A stretch of 64,000 bases of DNA from CANMIH01 sp049116335 (GCA_049116335.1 JAGDYZ010000046.1:1-64000), one strand, 5' to 3'; counted from the stretch's first letter, positions 23,700 through 32,831 are shown. A program made the numbers and translations. The notes: generated from the letters alone by a model not told the origin.

Positions 23700-25253
23700 A
23701 TGCAACTGACCAAACTTGAAAGCGGTTCGCCTGAGGCGGCGGCAGATACAATCAAACTGAACCCCGGGGACAACATTGTTATTGCCCTGAGGGATCTTGA
23801 GGCGGGTCAAGTGCCGCAAGGGCTGGATACGCCTTTGGCGATTGACGTTGCACGCGGTCACAAGATTGCAGACCGGACGATCCAAGCTGGTGAGACGGTT
23901 GTGCGCTATGGCCAAATCATTGGCGAAGCCAAAACGGAAATCGCACCGGGAGAACACGTGCACTCGCATAATCTTGGAATGGGCGCCCATCAGCAGGACT
24001 ATGCATTCTCGTCGGCGGTGACCCCGTTGCCTCGCATCGAGAATGAACGGGTGTTCCAAGGCTATCATCGCGCCGACGGTAAGGTGGGCACGCGCAACTA
24101 CATTGGTATTCTCACCTCAGTTAATTGCTCGGGTTCTGTGGCGCGCTTTATCGCCGAAGCGGCGGAGAAATCTGGGCTGCTGGATGCGTTTCCCAATGTC
24201 GATGACATTGTGCCGATTGTGCATGGCACGGGCTGTGGCATGTCCGGGGTCAACGAAGGGTATGACGCGCTGTTTCGCACGCTATCTGGGTACGCACAGC
24301 ACCCCAATTTTGGCGCTATTCTTTTGATTGGCCTTGGCTGTGAGGTCATGCAGGTCGCGGACCTTGTTGGCGGACGTCCCATTCGTTCGGATGGGGCACT
24401 GCGCTATATGACCATTCAAAACGAGGGAGGCACACGCCGCACGATCGAACGTGGTTTGGAGGAACTGCGTGGCATTGCGGCGCTGGCCAACGAAGCGACG
24501 CGCGCACCCGCTCCGGTCAGCGAGATCACGGTTGGTATGCAATGTGGCGGCTCTGATGGATATTCAGGGATCACAGCAAACCCCGCCTTGGGGCGGGCAT
24601 CGGACCTTCTTGTAGGCCATGGCGGCACAACCATTCTATCTGAAACCTCTGAAATCTATGGGGCAGAACACCTTCTGACTCGCCGGGCCGAGACCCATGA
24701 AGTGGCGCAGAAACTGGTGGATCGTGTGCTGTGGTGGGAGGACTACACAGCGCGCAATGGCGGTGAGATGGACAACAATCCTAGCCCGGGCAACAAGCGC
24801 GGCGGGTTGACGACCATTCTCGAAAAATCCTTGGGGGCTGTGGCCAAAGGAGGATCAGCGCCTCTGCGGGATGTCTACCAATTTGCCGAGAAAATTGACA
24901 AAAAAGGCTTTGTTTTCATGGACAGCCCCGGCTTCGATCCCTGCTCCGTGACCGGGCAGGTGGCCTCAGGGGCTAATCTGATTGTGTTCACCACCGGACG
25001 GGGATCGGTGTCGGGATATCAGCCCACACCCTGCATCAAAGTGGCGACCAATTCGGAAATGTATGCGCGTCTGAAAGACGACATGGATCTGAACTGCGGA
25101 GACATTGTCACTGAGGGCGTCAGTCTTGAGGCAAAAGGTGAAGAGCTCTTTGAGCTGCTGATCCGGGTTGCCTCGGGGGAACAGACTAAAAGCGAAGAGC
25201 TTGGATTTGGTGGGGTCGAGTTTGTGCCCTGGCAGATCGGGGCGGTGATGTAG
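23700..25253 (+). CDS. UxaA family dehydratase, probable L-fuconate dehydratase
   Basis: A 517-residue enzyme of the altronate/galactarate dehydratase family. An N-terminal SAF domain (about 20-100, with GEHVHSHNLGMG) is followed by the large UxaA domain, whose cysteines sit in SVNCSGSVARF, HGTGCGMSG, GLGCEVMQ, MQCGGSDGYSGI and DPCSVTG. In Campylobacter jejuni a split UxaA-like protein serves fucose catabolism. No enolase-superfamily fuconate dehydratase is present here, so this gene probably supplies the missing step from fuconate to 2-keto-3-deoxyfuconate. The start at 23700 is preferred for length, and 23676 is possible. It leads the CUT2 importer operon. Confidence 0.82.
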   Translation: MQLTKLESGSPEAAADTIKLNPGDNIVIALRDLEAGQVPQGLDTPLAIDVARGHKIADRTIQAGETVVRYGQIIGEAKTEIAPGEHVHSHNLGMGAHQQDYAFSSAVTPLPRIENERVFQGYHRADGKVGTRNYIGILTSVNCSGSVARFIAEAAEKSGLLDAFPNVDDIVPIVHGTGCGMSGVNEGYDALFRTLSGYAQHPNFGAILLIGLGCEVMQVADLVGGRPIRSDGALRYMTIQNEGGTRRTIERGLEELRGIAALANEATRAPAPVSEITVGMQCGGSDGYSGITANPALGRASDLLVGHGGTTILSETSEIYGAEHLLTRRAETHEVAQKLVDRVLWWEDYTARNGGEMDNNPSPGNKRGGLTTILEKSLGAVAKGGSAPLRDVYQFAEKIDKKGFVFMDSPGFDPCSVTGQVASGANLIVFTTGRGSVSGYQPTPCIKVATNSEMYARLKDDMDLNCGDIVTEGVSLEAKGEELFELLIRVASGEQTKSEELGFGGVEFVPWQIGAVM

Positions 25254-25295
25254 GCAGGTCCGCTACGCAGCACATTCATCGTCGGAGGAGGACAG

Positions 25296-26822
25296 ATGAA
25301 ACAACTGGTTGAAATGGGCGGGATCGACAAGTTCTTTCCCGGAGTACATGCCCTAAAAGGTGTGCAGTTCGATCTGGAGCCGGGTGAGGTTCACGCGCTG
25401 ATGGGGGAGAATGGCGCGGGCAAGTCAACGCTGATGAAAATTCTGTCCGGGATCTATCCGCGTGACGGAGGCACGTTGAAGATCTCTGGGCAGGAAGCCA
25501 ATCCAACCTCTCCCAGCGACGCACAGGATCTGGGGATCGGCATCATTCACCAGGAACTGAGCCTGATGAATGATCTCACGGCCGCGCAGAATATCTTTAT
25601 TGGTCGCGAACCGCGCAAAAGCTTTGGCCGACTTGATGAGGCCGCTCTCAATACTCAGACCGCCGAGATCTTTGCATCCATGAACCTCGCTCTTGATCCG
25701 CGCGCTTTGGTTGGGTCTTTGACCATCGCCAAACAGCAGATGATTGAAATCGCTAAGGCGCTGTCGTTCAAATCCAAGGTCCTGATTATGGACGAGCCCA
25801 CGGCGGCCTTGAATGACGCTGAGATTGCCGAGCTCTTTGTGATCATCCGCAGGCTTAAGGCCGAGGGTGTGGGGATTGTTTATATCAGCCACAAGATGGA
25901 TGAGCTGAAGCAGATCGCAGATCGGGTGACGGTCATGCGAGACGGCGAATATGTCGGCACAGTGGGCGCGGCCGACACACCGATCAGCCAGATCATCGCA
26001 ATGATGGTGGGGCGCGAGGTGAAAGAAGAGCCTCTTGAGGTGCCGGACCTGCGGGATGCCGAAGTGTCCCTGCAGGTTTCCGGATTGACCCGTGGCAAAG
26101 ACATTCAGGATGTCAGCTTTTCAGTCCAGAAAGGCGAGATTCTAGGGTTTGCGGGATTGATGGGCGCAGGACGTACCGAAGTGGCGCGCGCGATCTTTGG
26201 CGCCGACACGAGAGACGCGGGCAAGATCCGTGTGCACGGGAAGTCCGTCGCGATCAAGTCCCCGACCGACGCGGTAAGGGCGGGCATCGGGTATCTTTCG
26301 GAAGACCGGAAACACTTTGGTCTAGCGACAGGGATGAATGTGCGTGACAACGTGGCGCTGGCCTCGATGGATCTGTTCACCGGTACCGGTGGTGCGCTGG
26401 ACGAAGCCCAGATGGAGAGCACCGCCAAAAGCTATATCGCACAGCTTGGCATCCGCACGCCTTCCGATGTGCAGGAGGTGCGTCTCCTGTCCGGCGGCAA
26501 TCAGCAAAAGGTTGTGATCGCCAAATGGTTGCTGCGCGATTGTGACATCCTGATCTTTGACGAGCCCACGCGTGGGATTGATGTTGGTGCCAAGTCAGAG
26601 ATCTACAAACTGCTGGAAGAGCTCGCGTCTGAGGGTAAGACCATCATCGTCATCTCCTCTGAGCTGCCTGAAATCATGCGCCTGAGCCACCGCATCGCCG
26701 TAATGTGCGAAGGACGCCTGACCGGCATCCTTCCGGGCGGAAAATCCACCACACAAGAAGACATCATGCATCTGGCCACCCAGCGTGAGGCGGCGATGCA
26801 GGTAACGGGGACAGTTCAATGA
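25296..26822 (+). CDS. CUT2 sugar ABC importer ATPase (RbsA/MglA type, double ABC)
   Basis: A 508-residue tandem ATPase of the ribose type. The N-terminal half has Walker A GENGAGKST, Walker B LIMDEPTAALN, and a degenerate signature (SLTIAKQQMIEIAK). The C-terminal half has the usual degenerate Walker A (GLMGAGRTE) and a good signature LSGGNQQK with IFDEPTRGID. CUT2 systems import monosaccharides, and free L-fucose is the likely substrate from context. A GGAGGAGG site precedes the ATG. The stop overlaps the permease start by four bases. Confidence 0.93.
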   Translation: MKQLVEMGGIDKFFPGVHALKGVQFDLEPGEVHALMGENGAGKSTLMKILSGIYPRDGGTLKISGQEANPTSPSDAQDLGIGIIHQELSLMNDLTAAQNIFIGREPRKSFGRLDEAALNTQTAEIFASMNLALDPRALVGSLTIAKQQMIEIAKALSFKSKVLIMDEPTAALNDAEIAELFVIIRRLKAEGVGIVYISHKMDELKQIADRVTVMRDGEYVGTVGAADTPISQIIAMMVGREVKEEPLEVPDLRDAEVSLQVSGLTRGKDIQDVSFSVQKGEILGFAGLMGAGRTEVARAIFGADTRDAGKIRVHGKSVAIKSPTDAVRAGIGYLSEDRKHFGLATGMNVRDNVALASMDLFTGTGGALDEAQMESTAKSYIAQLGIRTPSDVQEVRLLSGGNQQKVVIAKWLLRDCDILIFDEPTRGIDVGAKSEIYKLLEELASEGKTIIVISSELPEIMRLSHRIAVMCEGRLTGILPGGKSTTQEDIMHLATQREAAMQVTGTVQ

Positions 26823-27826
26823 CCACAGTGAGTGAAGCAAGCGAGAAAAAGCCCGCGCGCGGTCTGGCCGAGGGTGGCACCTATCAAAAGCTTCTGGCCT
26901 TCGCGAGCCTGATCATGCTGTTGATCGGCTTTTCCATCGCCTCGCCCAACTTTATGCAGACCTCCAATATGATCGCCATTTTGCAGGCGACCTCTGTCAA
27001 TGGGGTGCTGGCTATTGCGGCGACGCTGGTCATCATCACGGGCGGCATCGATCTGTCTGTTGGCACCTTGATGACCTTCTGTGCTGTGATCGCAGGGGTG
27101 GTGCTGACCTACCTCGGGATGCCGCTTTTGTTGGGCGTGATTGCAGCCATTGGGGCCGGGGCGCTCTGCGGCCTGATCTCGGGCACTTTTGTGGCCAAGA
27201 TGAAGATCCCGCCGTTCATTGCTACGCTGGGTATGATGCTGATCCTTAAAGGCCTGTCCTTGGTGATCTCGGGCACCCGACCGATCTATTTCAATGACAC
27301 GCCGGGGTTTGATCTTATCTCGCGTGGGTCTCTGATTGGTGAAGTCTTCCCAGCGCTGCCAATCCCAAATGGTGTGCTGATCCTGTTCATCATGGCGGGC
27401 GTCGCGGCTTATATCTTGGGTCGTACAGTTCTGGGTCGGTATGCCTTTGCGCTGGGCTCAAACGAAGAGGCTGTGCGCCTGTCTGGCGTCAACACCGACA
27501 TGTGGAAGATGCGAATTTATGCGCTGGCAGGCGGCATCTGTGGCATCGGCGGCATCCTGATTGCCTCGCGCTTGAATTCGGCTCAGCCCGCGCTTGGTCT
27601 GGGTTACGAACTTGAGGCCATCGCAGCGGTTGTAATCGGGGGCACATCCTTGTCCGGTGGTCGTGGCACCATCCTTGGAACATTGATCGGCGCCTTGATT
27701 ATGGCGGTGCTGACCAATGGTCTGCGGGTGCTTTCGGTGGCGCAGGAATGGCAGACAGTGGTCACCGGCGTGATCATTATTCTCGCAGTTTACGCTGACA
27801 TGGTGCGGCGCGGAAAGACCGGGTGA
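26819..27826 (+). CDS. CUT2 sugar ABC importer permease (RbsC type)
   Basis: A 335-residue inner-membrane permease with eight or more hydrophobic segments. It shows typical RbsC features: VIITGGIDLSVGTLM, GLISGTFVAKMKIPPFIATLGMM-like segments split by polar loops, and GGTSLSGGRGTILG. It forms a homodimeric channel with the ATPase at 25296-26822. ATGA overlap with that gene implies coupled translation. The small gap to the binding-protein gene (66 bases) contains a short GGCC-GAA-GGCC hairpin and a GGAGGAG ribosome-binding site, which could raise binding-protein expression. Confidence 0.92.
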   Translation: MTTVSEASEKKPARGLAEGGTYQKLLAFASLIMLLIGFSIASPNFMQTSNMIAILQATSVNGVLAIAATLVIITGGIDLSVGTLMTFCAVIAGVVLTYLGMPLLLGVIAAIGAGALCGLISGTFVAKMKIPPFIATLGMMLILKGLSLVISGTRPIYFNDTPGFDLISRGSLIGEVFPALPIPNGVLILFIMAGVAAYILGRTVLGRYAFALGSNEEAVRLSGVNTDMWKMRIYALAGGICGIGGILIASRLNSAQPALGLGYELEAIAAVVIGGTSLSGGRGTILGTLIGALIMAVLTNGLRVLSVAQEWQTVVTGVIIILAVYADMVRRGKTG

Positions 27827-27892
27827 GGCCGAAGGCCCGCTCGTACAAAGCAACCAAAACAACAAGTGTGAATTCAACCTGGAGGAGAAGTT

Positions 27893-28843
27893 ATGTTTAC
27901 ACGTCGTTTTCTGATGGGGGCGCTCAGTGCAGTTGCCCTGATGGGGCCCGCGTCCGTGGCAAATGCTGCCGATGAGCTCTATGTCCCGCTGGTGTCGAAA
28001 GGCTTTCAGCACCAGTTCTGGCAGGCCGTAAAACAGGGCGCCGAGCAGGCCGCGACCGAAATGGGGGTGCGGATCACCTTTGAAGGTCCGGACAATGAAA
28101 CCATGGTTGATCGTCAGATCGACATGCTGGCCGCAGCTCTGGCCAACAAACCCGCGGCGCTTGGGTTTGCTGCGCTGGACAGCCAGGCCGCCATTCCACT
28201 GCTGCGTCAGGCCCACAAAGCGGGTATTCCTGTGATCGCGTTTGACAGTGGCGTCGACAGCGACATCCCCCTGTCCACCGCAACAACTGACAACGTTGCA
28301 GCGGCCTCTTTGGCGGCGGACAAAATGGCCGAGCTGATTGGCGGTAAAGGCAAGGTTGCTGTTGTCGCGCATGACCAGACAAGCCGCACCGGCATCGACC
28401 GTCGCGATGGCTTTGTGAACCGCATCAAAGCGGAATACCCCGGCATTGAAGTTGTGACCGTTCAGTATGGTCAGGGTGACCACCTGAAATCGACCGAAGT
28501 GACCAAAGCCATTCTGACCGCGAACCCGGATCTGGCGGGCATCTTTGGTACCAACGAAGGGTCAGCCATTGGTGTGGTCAACGGTGCACAGGAGTTGGGA
28601 ACCAACAAAGATCTGGTCATCATCGGTTATGACAGCGGCAAAGCGCAGAAAGATGCGATCCGCAATGGTCTGATGGCCGGTGCGATCACACAGAACCCGG
28701 TAGGCATTGGGTATGAGACCGTGAAAGCGGCGGTCATGGCGACCAAAGGTGAAACCGTTCCGGCGCTGATCGACACCGGTTTCTACTACTATGACGCCTC
28801 CAACATAGACGAGCCGAAGATTTCGGCCGTTCTGTACGATTGA
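27893..28843 (+). CDS. CUT2 sugar ABC importer periplasmic binding protein (RbsB type)
   Basis: A 316-residue periplasmic binding protein. A signal peptide with an N-terminal Arg pair (FTRRFL) ends at about residue 25 (SVANA, then ADEL). The mature part has the RbsB pattern: two Rossmann-like lobes, AIPLLRQAHKAGIPVIAFDS, and GTNEGSAIGVVNG near the hinge. The gene is last in the operon, unlike the usual position of a CUT2 binding protein, and is followed by a strong terminator. Its ligand is inferred to be L-fucose or a related deoxysugar. Confidence 0.92.
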   Translation: MFTRRFLMGALSAVALMGPASVANAADELYVPLVSKGFQHQFWQAVKQGAEQAATEMGVRITFEGPDNETMVDRQIDMLAAALANKPAALGFAALDSQAAIPLLRQAHKAGIPVIAFDSGVDSDIPLSTATTDNVAAASLAADKMAELIGGKGKVAVVAHDQTSRTGIDRRDGFVNRIKAEYPGIEVVTVQYGQGDHLKSTEVTKAILTANPDLAGIFGTNEGSAIGVVNGAQELGTNKDLVIIGYDSGKAQKDAIRNGLMAGAITQNPVGIGYETVKAAVMATKGETVPALIDTGFYYYDASNIDEPKISAVLYD

Positions 28844-28930
28844 GTTGAACAGCGGGATCGGTCTCGCACTGGAGCTCTCATACTTTGAGACTGTAGTGTA
28901 ATTTGATCCGTAATCACCTGAGACGGAAGG

Positions 28931-28956
28931 CGCCCTCGCAGTTTGCTGCGGGGGCG
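28931..28956 (+). terminator. Rho-independent terminator of the CUT2 operon
   Basis: An 11-bp stem (28931-28941 with 28946-28956, one G-T wobble) around TTTG is followed by six T residues. Confidence 0.88.
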
Positions 28957-29029
28957 TTTTTTGTGGTGCCAGCCGGGAATTCAGAGCTATGCTCTGGCCA
29001 ATACGAAAAAAAATCTCAACAGGATAGTG

Positions 29030-29977
29030 ATGAAAAACCAACCTCTTGGCGGCAATGAAATGCCGCGCTTTGGCGGGCCGGGTACCTTTATGCGACTGCC
29101 GTCAGCGGTATCTGCGGAAGGTCTGGATGCGGCCTTTATTGGCATTCCGATGGATATCGGCGCGAGTCAGAGGTCCGGCACACGTTTGGGGCCACGCCAA
29201 ATTCGCGCTGAGAGCACATTGATGCGCCCCTACAATATGTGGACACGCGCGGCGCCGTTTGAAGGGCTGCAGGTGGCAGACATTGGTGACGTTCCGATCA
29301 ATACTTTCGATCTCAAAGATAGCGTGCGGCGGATCGAGGCATTTTATGATGAGGTTCTGACCCACGAGGCGATCCCGTTGACGATGGGAGGGGACCATAC
29401 GCTGACCTACCCCATCCTGCGGTCGATTGCGAAAAAACATGGGCCAGTTGCGCTGATCCATGTAGACGCCCATGCGGATATCAATGAACACATGTTTGGC
29501 GAGAGTATCGCCCATGGCACGCCGTTCCGCCGGGCCTATGAAGAGGGGCTTCTTGATGCCCCCAATGTGTTTCAGATTGGGTTGCGCGGCACCGGGTATG
29601 GGCCGGACGATTTCGATACTGCCCGCGAATGGGGCTTTAACGTCATTCAGGCGGAAGAGCTTTGGTACAAATCCTGCGCGCCCTTAATGGACCGTATTCG
29701 CGAGCAAATCGGCGATCGGCCCGTTTATTTGACCTATGATATCGATAGCCTTGATCCTGCCTGTGCGCCCGGAACCGGCACGGTGGAAGCAGGCGGATTG
29801 ATGACACAGCAGGGGTTGGAGATCATTCGAGGCTGTCGCGGGCTGAACCTTGTGGGTTGTGACCTTGTCGAGGTGTCACCGCCCTACGATCCGTCAGGCA
29901 ACACCGCCGTGATTGCGGGCAATTTCCTGTATGAAATGCTCTGTGTTCTGCCCGGGGTGCCCTATGGCAAGGGCTAA
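29030..29977 (+). CDS. Arginase/agmatinase family ureohydrolase
   Basis: A 315-residue Mn-dependent ureohydrolase. All metal motifs are visible: GGDHTLTYP, DAHADI and TYDIDSLDPACAPGTGT. The family hydrolyses agmatine, guanidinobutyrate, or other guanidino compounds to urea and an amine. The exact substrate cannot be told from these motifs. AGGA precedes the ATG at 29030 by five bases. It stands alone between the CUT2 terminator and a converging dihydrofolate reductase. A link with the polyamine/GABA-like genes at 14000-17800 is possible but unproven. Confidence 0.88.
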   Translation: MKNQPLGGNEMPRFGGPGTFMRLPSAVSAEGLDAAFIGIPMDIGASQRSGTRLGPRQIRAESTLMRPYNMWTRAAPFEGLQVADIGDVPINTFDLKDSVRRIEAFYDEVLTHEAIPLTMGGDHTLTYPILRSIAKKHGPVALIHVDAHADINEHMFGESIAHGTPFRRAYEEGLLDAPNVFQIGLRGTGYGPDDFDTAREWGFNVIQAEELWYKSCAPLMDRIREQIGDRPVYLTYDIDSLDPACAPGTGTVEAGGLMTQQGLEIIRGCRGLNLVGCDLVEVSPPYDPSGNTAVIAGNFLYEMLCVLPGVPYGKG

Positions 29978-29989
29978 GTGACTTTGATT

Positions 29990-30020
29990 TCCGCGCTCCA
30001 GATTGGTCTGCGAGCGCGGA
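29990..30020. terminator. Hairpin between convergent genes
   Basis: TCCGCGCTC (29990-29998) pairs with GAGCGCGGA (30012-30020) around a 13-base loop, followed by GATTTT. It probably terminates the ureohydrolase transcript. Confidence 0.6.
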
Positions 30021-30030
30021 GATTTTGCGG

Positions 30031-30507
30031 TTACTTCCGCAGGAATTCCTGCAACACGCAGGTTGGGCCGTTCTCACGCAGCGTGTGGCGGTTGACGACG
30101 GTCCAGGCCTCAAGATCCACCTCTGGAAAGAACGTGTCCGCATCTGCGACGTCTAGATCGACCTCGGAGATCATTAGCCGATCTGCGAGCGGAAGCATTT
30201 CCGCATAAATGCCTGCGCCTCCAATGCCATAAATCCGTTGATATCCCTGCGCCTGCGCGATCGAGATGGCCTCAGATACATTGGCCGCGACTGTCTCAGA
30301 GATCTCGGGATCGCGGGACACCACAATGTTCAAGCGGTTTGGCAGCGGTTTTTTGGGCAGGCTGTCCCATGTTTTGCGCCCCATGATGACAGCGCCCCCC
30401 AGCGTTTCACGCTGAAATGCCTTAAGATCTTCCGGGAGTTGCCATGGAATATCCCCATCGCGCCCTATGGCGCTGTTGTTTGCCCGTGCAACGATGAGTG
30501 TGATCAT
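30031..30507 (-). CDS. folA: Dihydrofolate reductase
   Basis: A 158-residue enzyme of standard length for bacterial DHFR, which makes tetrahydrofolate with NADPH. It has the conserved start ITLIVARANNSAIGRDGDIPW, with the substrate-binding Asp in LPEDLKAF, the NADPH segment VIMGRKTWDSLP, RLNIVVSRD and IYGIGGAGIYAEML. It is transcribed toward the arginase-family gene. Thymidylate synthase, a frequent neighbour, is not adjacent here. Confidence 0.95.
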   Translation of the reverse strand: MITLIVARANNSAIGRDGDIPWQLPEDLKAFQRETLGGAVIMGRKTWDSLPKKPLPNRLNIVVSRDPEISETVAANVSEAISIAQAQGYQRIYGIGGAGIYAEMLPLADRLMISEVDLDVADADTFFPEVDLEAWTVVNRHTLRENGPTCVLQEFLRK

Positions 30508-30597
30508 GGGTGCTTTGCCTTTGATTGCTCAGAGTGATCTTCTGGTGACAGAAATGCTCTTGAAATTGAAGCTGCGCAAGGGCTTGAATTGGTCCGC

Positions 30598-31512
30598 TTA
30601 TGCCTCAGCAGCTTTCAATGCTTCGCGACACCGTTCGATGATGAAATCGGCAAAGACCTTGAGCTTTGGATCACGATGCCGACGCGATGGCGACAGGCAG
30701 GCAAGCTGGGCGGGCAAAGGCGGCGTGTCCAGGCCAACCTCAACCAAAGCACCCGATGCGAGATGGTGAGCGACTTCGAACCGGGGCTTGAGGATGATCC
30801 CACAGCCCATCAAAGCCCATTCGGTCAGAACATCGCCATCATCAGATTCCAATGGGCCCGTGATCTCATACCGTTTGGGGCCGCTTGAGGTCTGCAAGGT
30901 CCATTGAAACTCTTGAGCGCCGGGAAAACGCAAGTTCAGGCAGTCATGTTTATCCTGAAGCAACTGAGCACCGCAGCTCGGGTTGCCCCGCGCTTCGACA
31001 TACTGCGGTGTGGCAACTAGCACGCGAGGGCACTCGGAAATGACGCGAACTTTCAGATCGCTGTCACTGAGTGGTCCCAGATGAAGCGCAAGGTCCAGAC
31101 CTTCGGTTGTGACGTCAACGATGCGATCAGACAGGCGCAGACGAATGTCAACTTCGGGATAGAGCGCGCGAAAGGCAGGAATGGCAGGGGCGATCACACG
31201 CCGTCCCAGCCCCAAAGGGGCGGCGACAAAGAGGGTGCCCTTTGGTGTCTGCGCCGCCTCCATGACGGTGCCTTCGGCCTCTGATATGGATTCAAGGATG
31301 CCGCGCGCACCGTCATAAAACAGACGGCCATGTTCTGTGGGATGAAGCGCGCGGGTCGTGCGATTGAACAGGCGCACCCCGAGATGCCGCTCTAGCTCGG
31401 CAATACGCGAGGATGAGACCGCAGGGGATGTGCGTTGGTCTCGGGCGGCGGCGGACATGCTGCCAAGTTCGTACACCCGGACGAACATGCGGATATTGTC
31501 GATATAGGCCAT
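30598..31512 (-). CDS. LysR family transcriptional regulator
   Basis: A 304-residue LysR regulator. The winged HTH is at residues 1-60 (FVRVYELGSMSAAARDQ, SRIAELERHLGVRLFNRTTR), followed by the periplasmic-binding-like effector domain (about 90-290). The ATG at 31512 gives the usual LysR length; the upstream ATG at 31563 lacks a ribosome-binding site. It is divergent from puuD with about 95 bases between the starts, so it is the obvious candidate regulator of urate catabolism. The motifs do not identify the inducer. Confidence 0.9.
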   Translation of the reverse strand: MAYIDNIRMFVRVYELGSMSAAARDQRTSPAVSSSRIAELERHLGVRLFNRTTRALHPTEHGRLFYDGARGILESISEAEGTVMEAAQTPKGTLFVAAPLGLGRRVIAPAIPAFRALYPEVDIRLRLSDRIVDVTTEGLDLALHLGPLSDSDLKVRVISECPRVLVATPQYVEARGNPSCGAQLLQDKHDCLNLRFPGAQEFQWTLQTSSGPKRYEITGPLESDDGDVLTEWALMGCGIILKPRFEVAHHLASGALVEVGLDTPPLPAQLACLSPSRRHRDPKLKVFADFIIERCREALKAAEA

Positions 31513-31607
31513 ACGCTTTTCGGGGAAATTTGAAAGTGCCTTGGGATTTTCAAGGATTATCATTTAAAGCATGAATTGTATAGCCTGACGAAAAACAGGA
31601 GACCGCC

Positions 31608-32831
31608 ATGTATGATCTCGCCACCTTTGGCGCATGGGCTGAATTTGCCGTGCGCTGGCTTCATGTGATCACAGCCATCGCCTGGATCGGCTCGTCGTTC
31701 TATTTCATCGCGCTCGATCTTGGACTTCACAGAGATCGCAATCTGGCCACAGGTGCCGATGGCGAAGAATGGCAGGTGCATGGGGGCGGGTTTTACCACA
31801 TCCAGAAGTATCTGGTGGCGCCGGATCAGATGCCCTCGGATCTCGTTTGGTTCAAATGGGAAAGCTATGCGACCTGGTTGTCGGGGTTTGCTCTGCTGGC
31901 CTTGGTTTATTACCTCGGCGCCGAGTTCTATTTGATCGACCCAAATATTGCCGATCTAGCGCCGTGGCAGGCCATTGGCATTTCCATCGCGTCTCTGGCC
32001 TTTGGCTGGTTGGTCTACAACACCCTGTGCAATGTCTTTGTGAATGCCAATCAGACGGTTCTGATGGTGGCATTGTTCTTTGTGCTCGTCGGAATGGCAG
32101 TGTTTTACACCAACGTCTTTACGGGACGCGCGGCGCTGCTGCATCTTGGGGCCTTCACCGCCACCATCATGAGCGCAAATGTGTTTATGATCATCATTCC
32201 CAATCAGAAGATTGTTGTGGCGGACCTGATCGCAGGGCGCACACCGGATGCAAAATACGGCAAAATTGCCAAACAGCGATCGACCCATAACAACTACCTG
32301 ACCCTACCCGTGATCTTCATGATGCTGTCGAACCACTATCCATTGGCTTTTGGCACTGAATACACGTGGTTGATCGCCAGCCTTGTGTTTCTGATGGGTG
32401 TGTCGATCCGGCATTTCTTCAACAGCATGCATGCGCGCAAAGGCATGCCCTGGGGTGCATGGCTGGTGACTGTCATTTTGTTCATCGCCATTATGGGGCT
32501 TTCAACGGCGCCGCTGTTCAAGGCGGATGAAGTTGAGGAAGTGCGCAAGTCGGATCTGCGATTTGCCGAAGCGGCAGGGTTTGAAGAGGTGCATGACATT
32601 GTTCTGGGGCGCTGTTCCATGTGTCATGCGGCCGAGCCGGTTTGGGATGGCCTGCACTGGGCTCCCAAAGGCGTCCGGTTAGAGACCGAAGCGCAGGTTG
32701 CGCATTTTGCGCGTGACATCTACTTACAGGCGGGTGTGAGCCACGCCATGCCCCCGGCAAACCTGTCGTTTATCGATGATGAAGAGCGCGCAGCCATTCG
32801 CAAGTGGTATCAGGCCGCTGTTGACGGGTGA
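31608..32831 (+). CDS. puuD: Urate oxidase, membrane-bound PuuD type with cytochrome c domain
   Basis: A 407-residue protein. The N-terminal part (about 1-310) has eight or so transmembrane helices of the urate oxidase N-terminal (DUF989) family, with HVITAIAWIGSSFYFI and THNNYLTLPVIFMMLSNHYP. The C-terminal tail (about 325-407) is a cytochrome c domain with the haem motif CSMCH at 336-340 and a candidate axial Met in HAMPP. The enzyme oxidises urate to 5-hydroxyisourate, passing electrons to the respiratory chain. A good AGGAG-like site precedes the ATG. Other purine-degradation genes are not in this window. Confidence 0.93.
   Translation: MYDLATFGAWAEFAVRWLHVITAIAWIGSSFYFIALDLGLHRDRNLATGADGEEWQVHGGGFYHIQKYLVAPDQMPSDLVWFKWESYATWLSGFALLALVYYLGAEFYLIDPNIADLAPWQAIGISIASLAFGWLVYNTLCNVFVNANQTVLMVALFFVLVGMAVFYTNVFTGRAALLHLGAFTATIMSANVFMIIIPNQKIVVADLIAGRTPDAKYGKIAKQRSTHNNYLTLPVIFMMLSNHYPLAFGTEYTWLIASLVFLMGVSIRHFFNSMHARKGMPWGAWLVTVILFIAIMGLSTAPLFKADEVEEVRKSDLRFAEAAGFEEVHDIVLGRCSMCHAAEPVWDGLHWAPKGVRLETEAQVAHFARDIYLQAGVSHAMPPANLSFIDDEERAAIRKWYQAAVDG

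Noticed and set aside
174..28843. Fucose locus as a recent mobile island
   Set aside because: No integrase, transposase, tRNA target or flanking direct repeat is visible, and base composition by eye matches the rest of the window.
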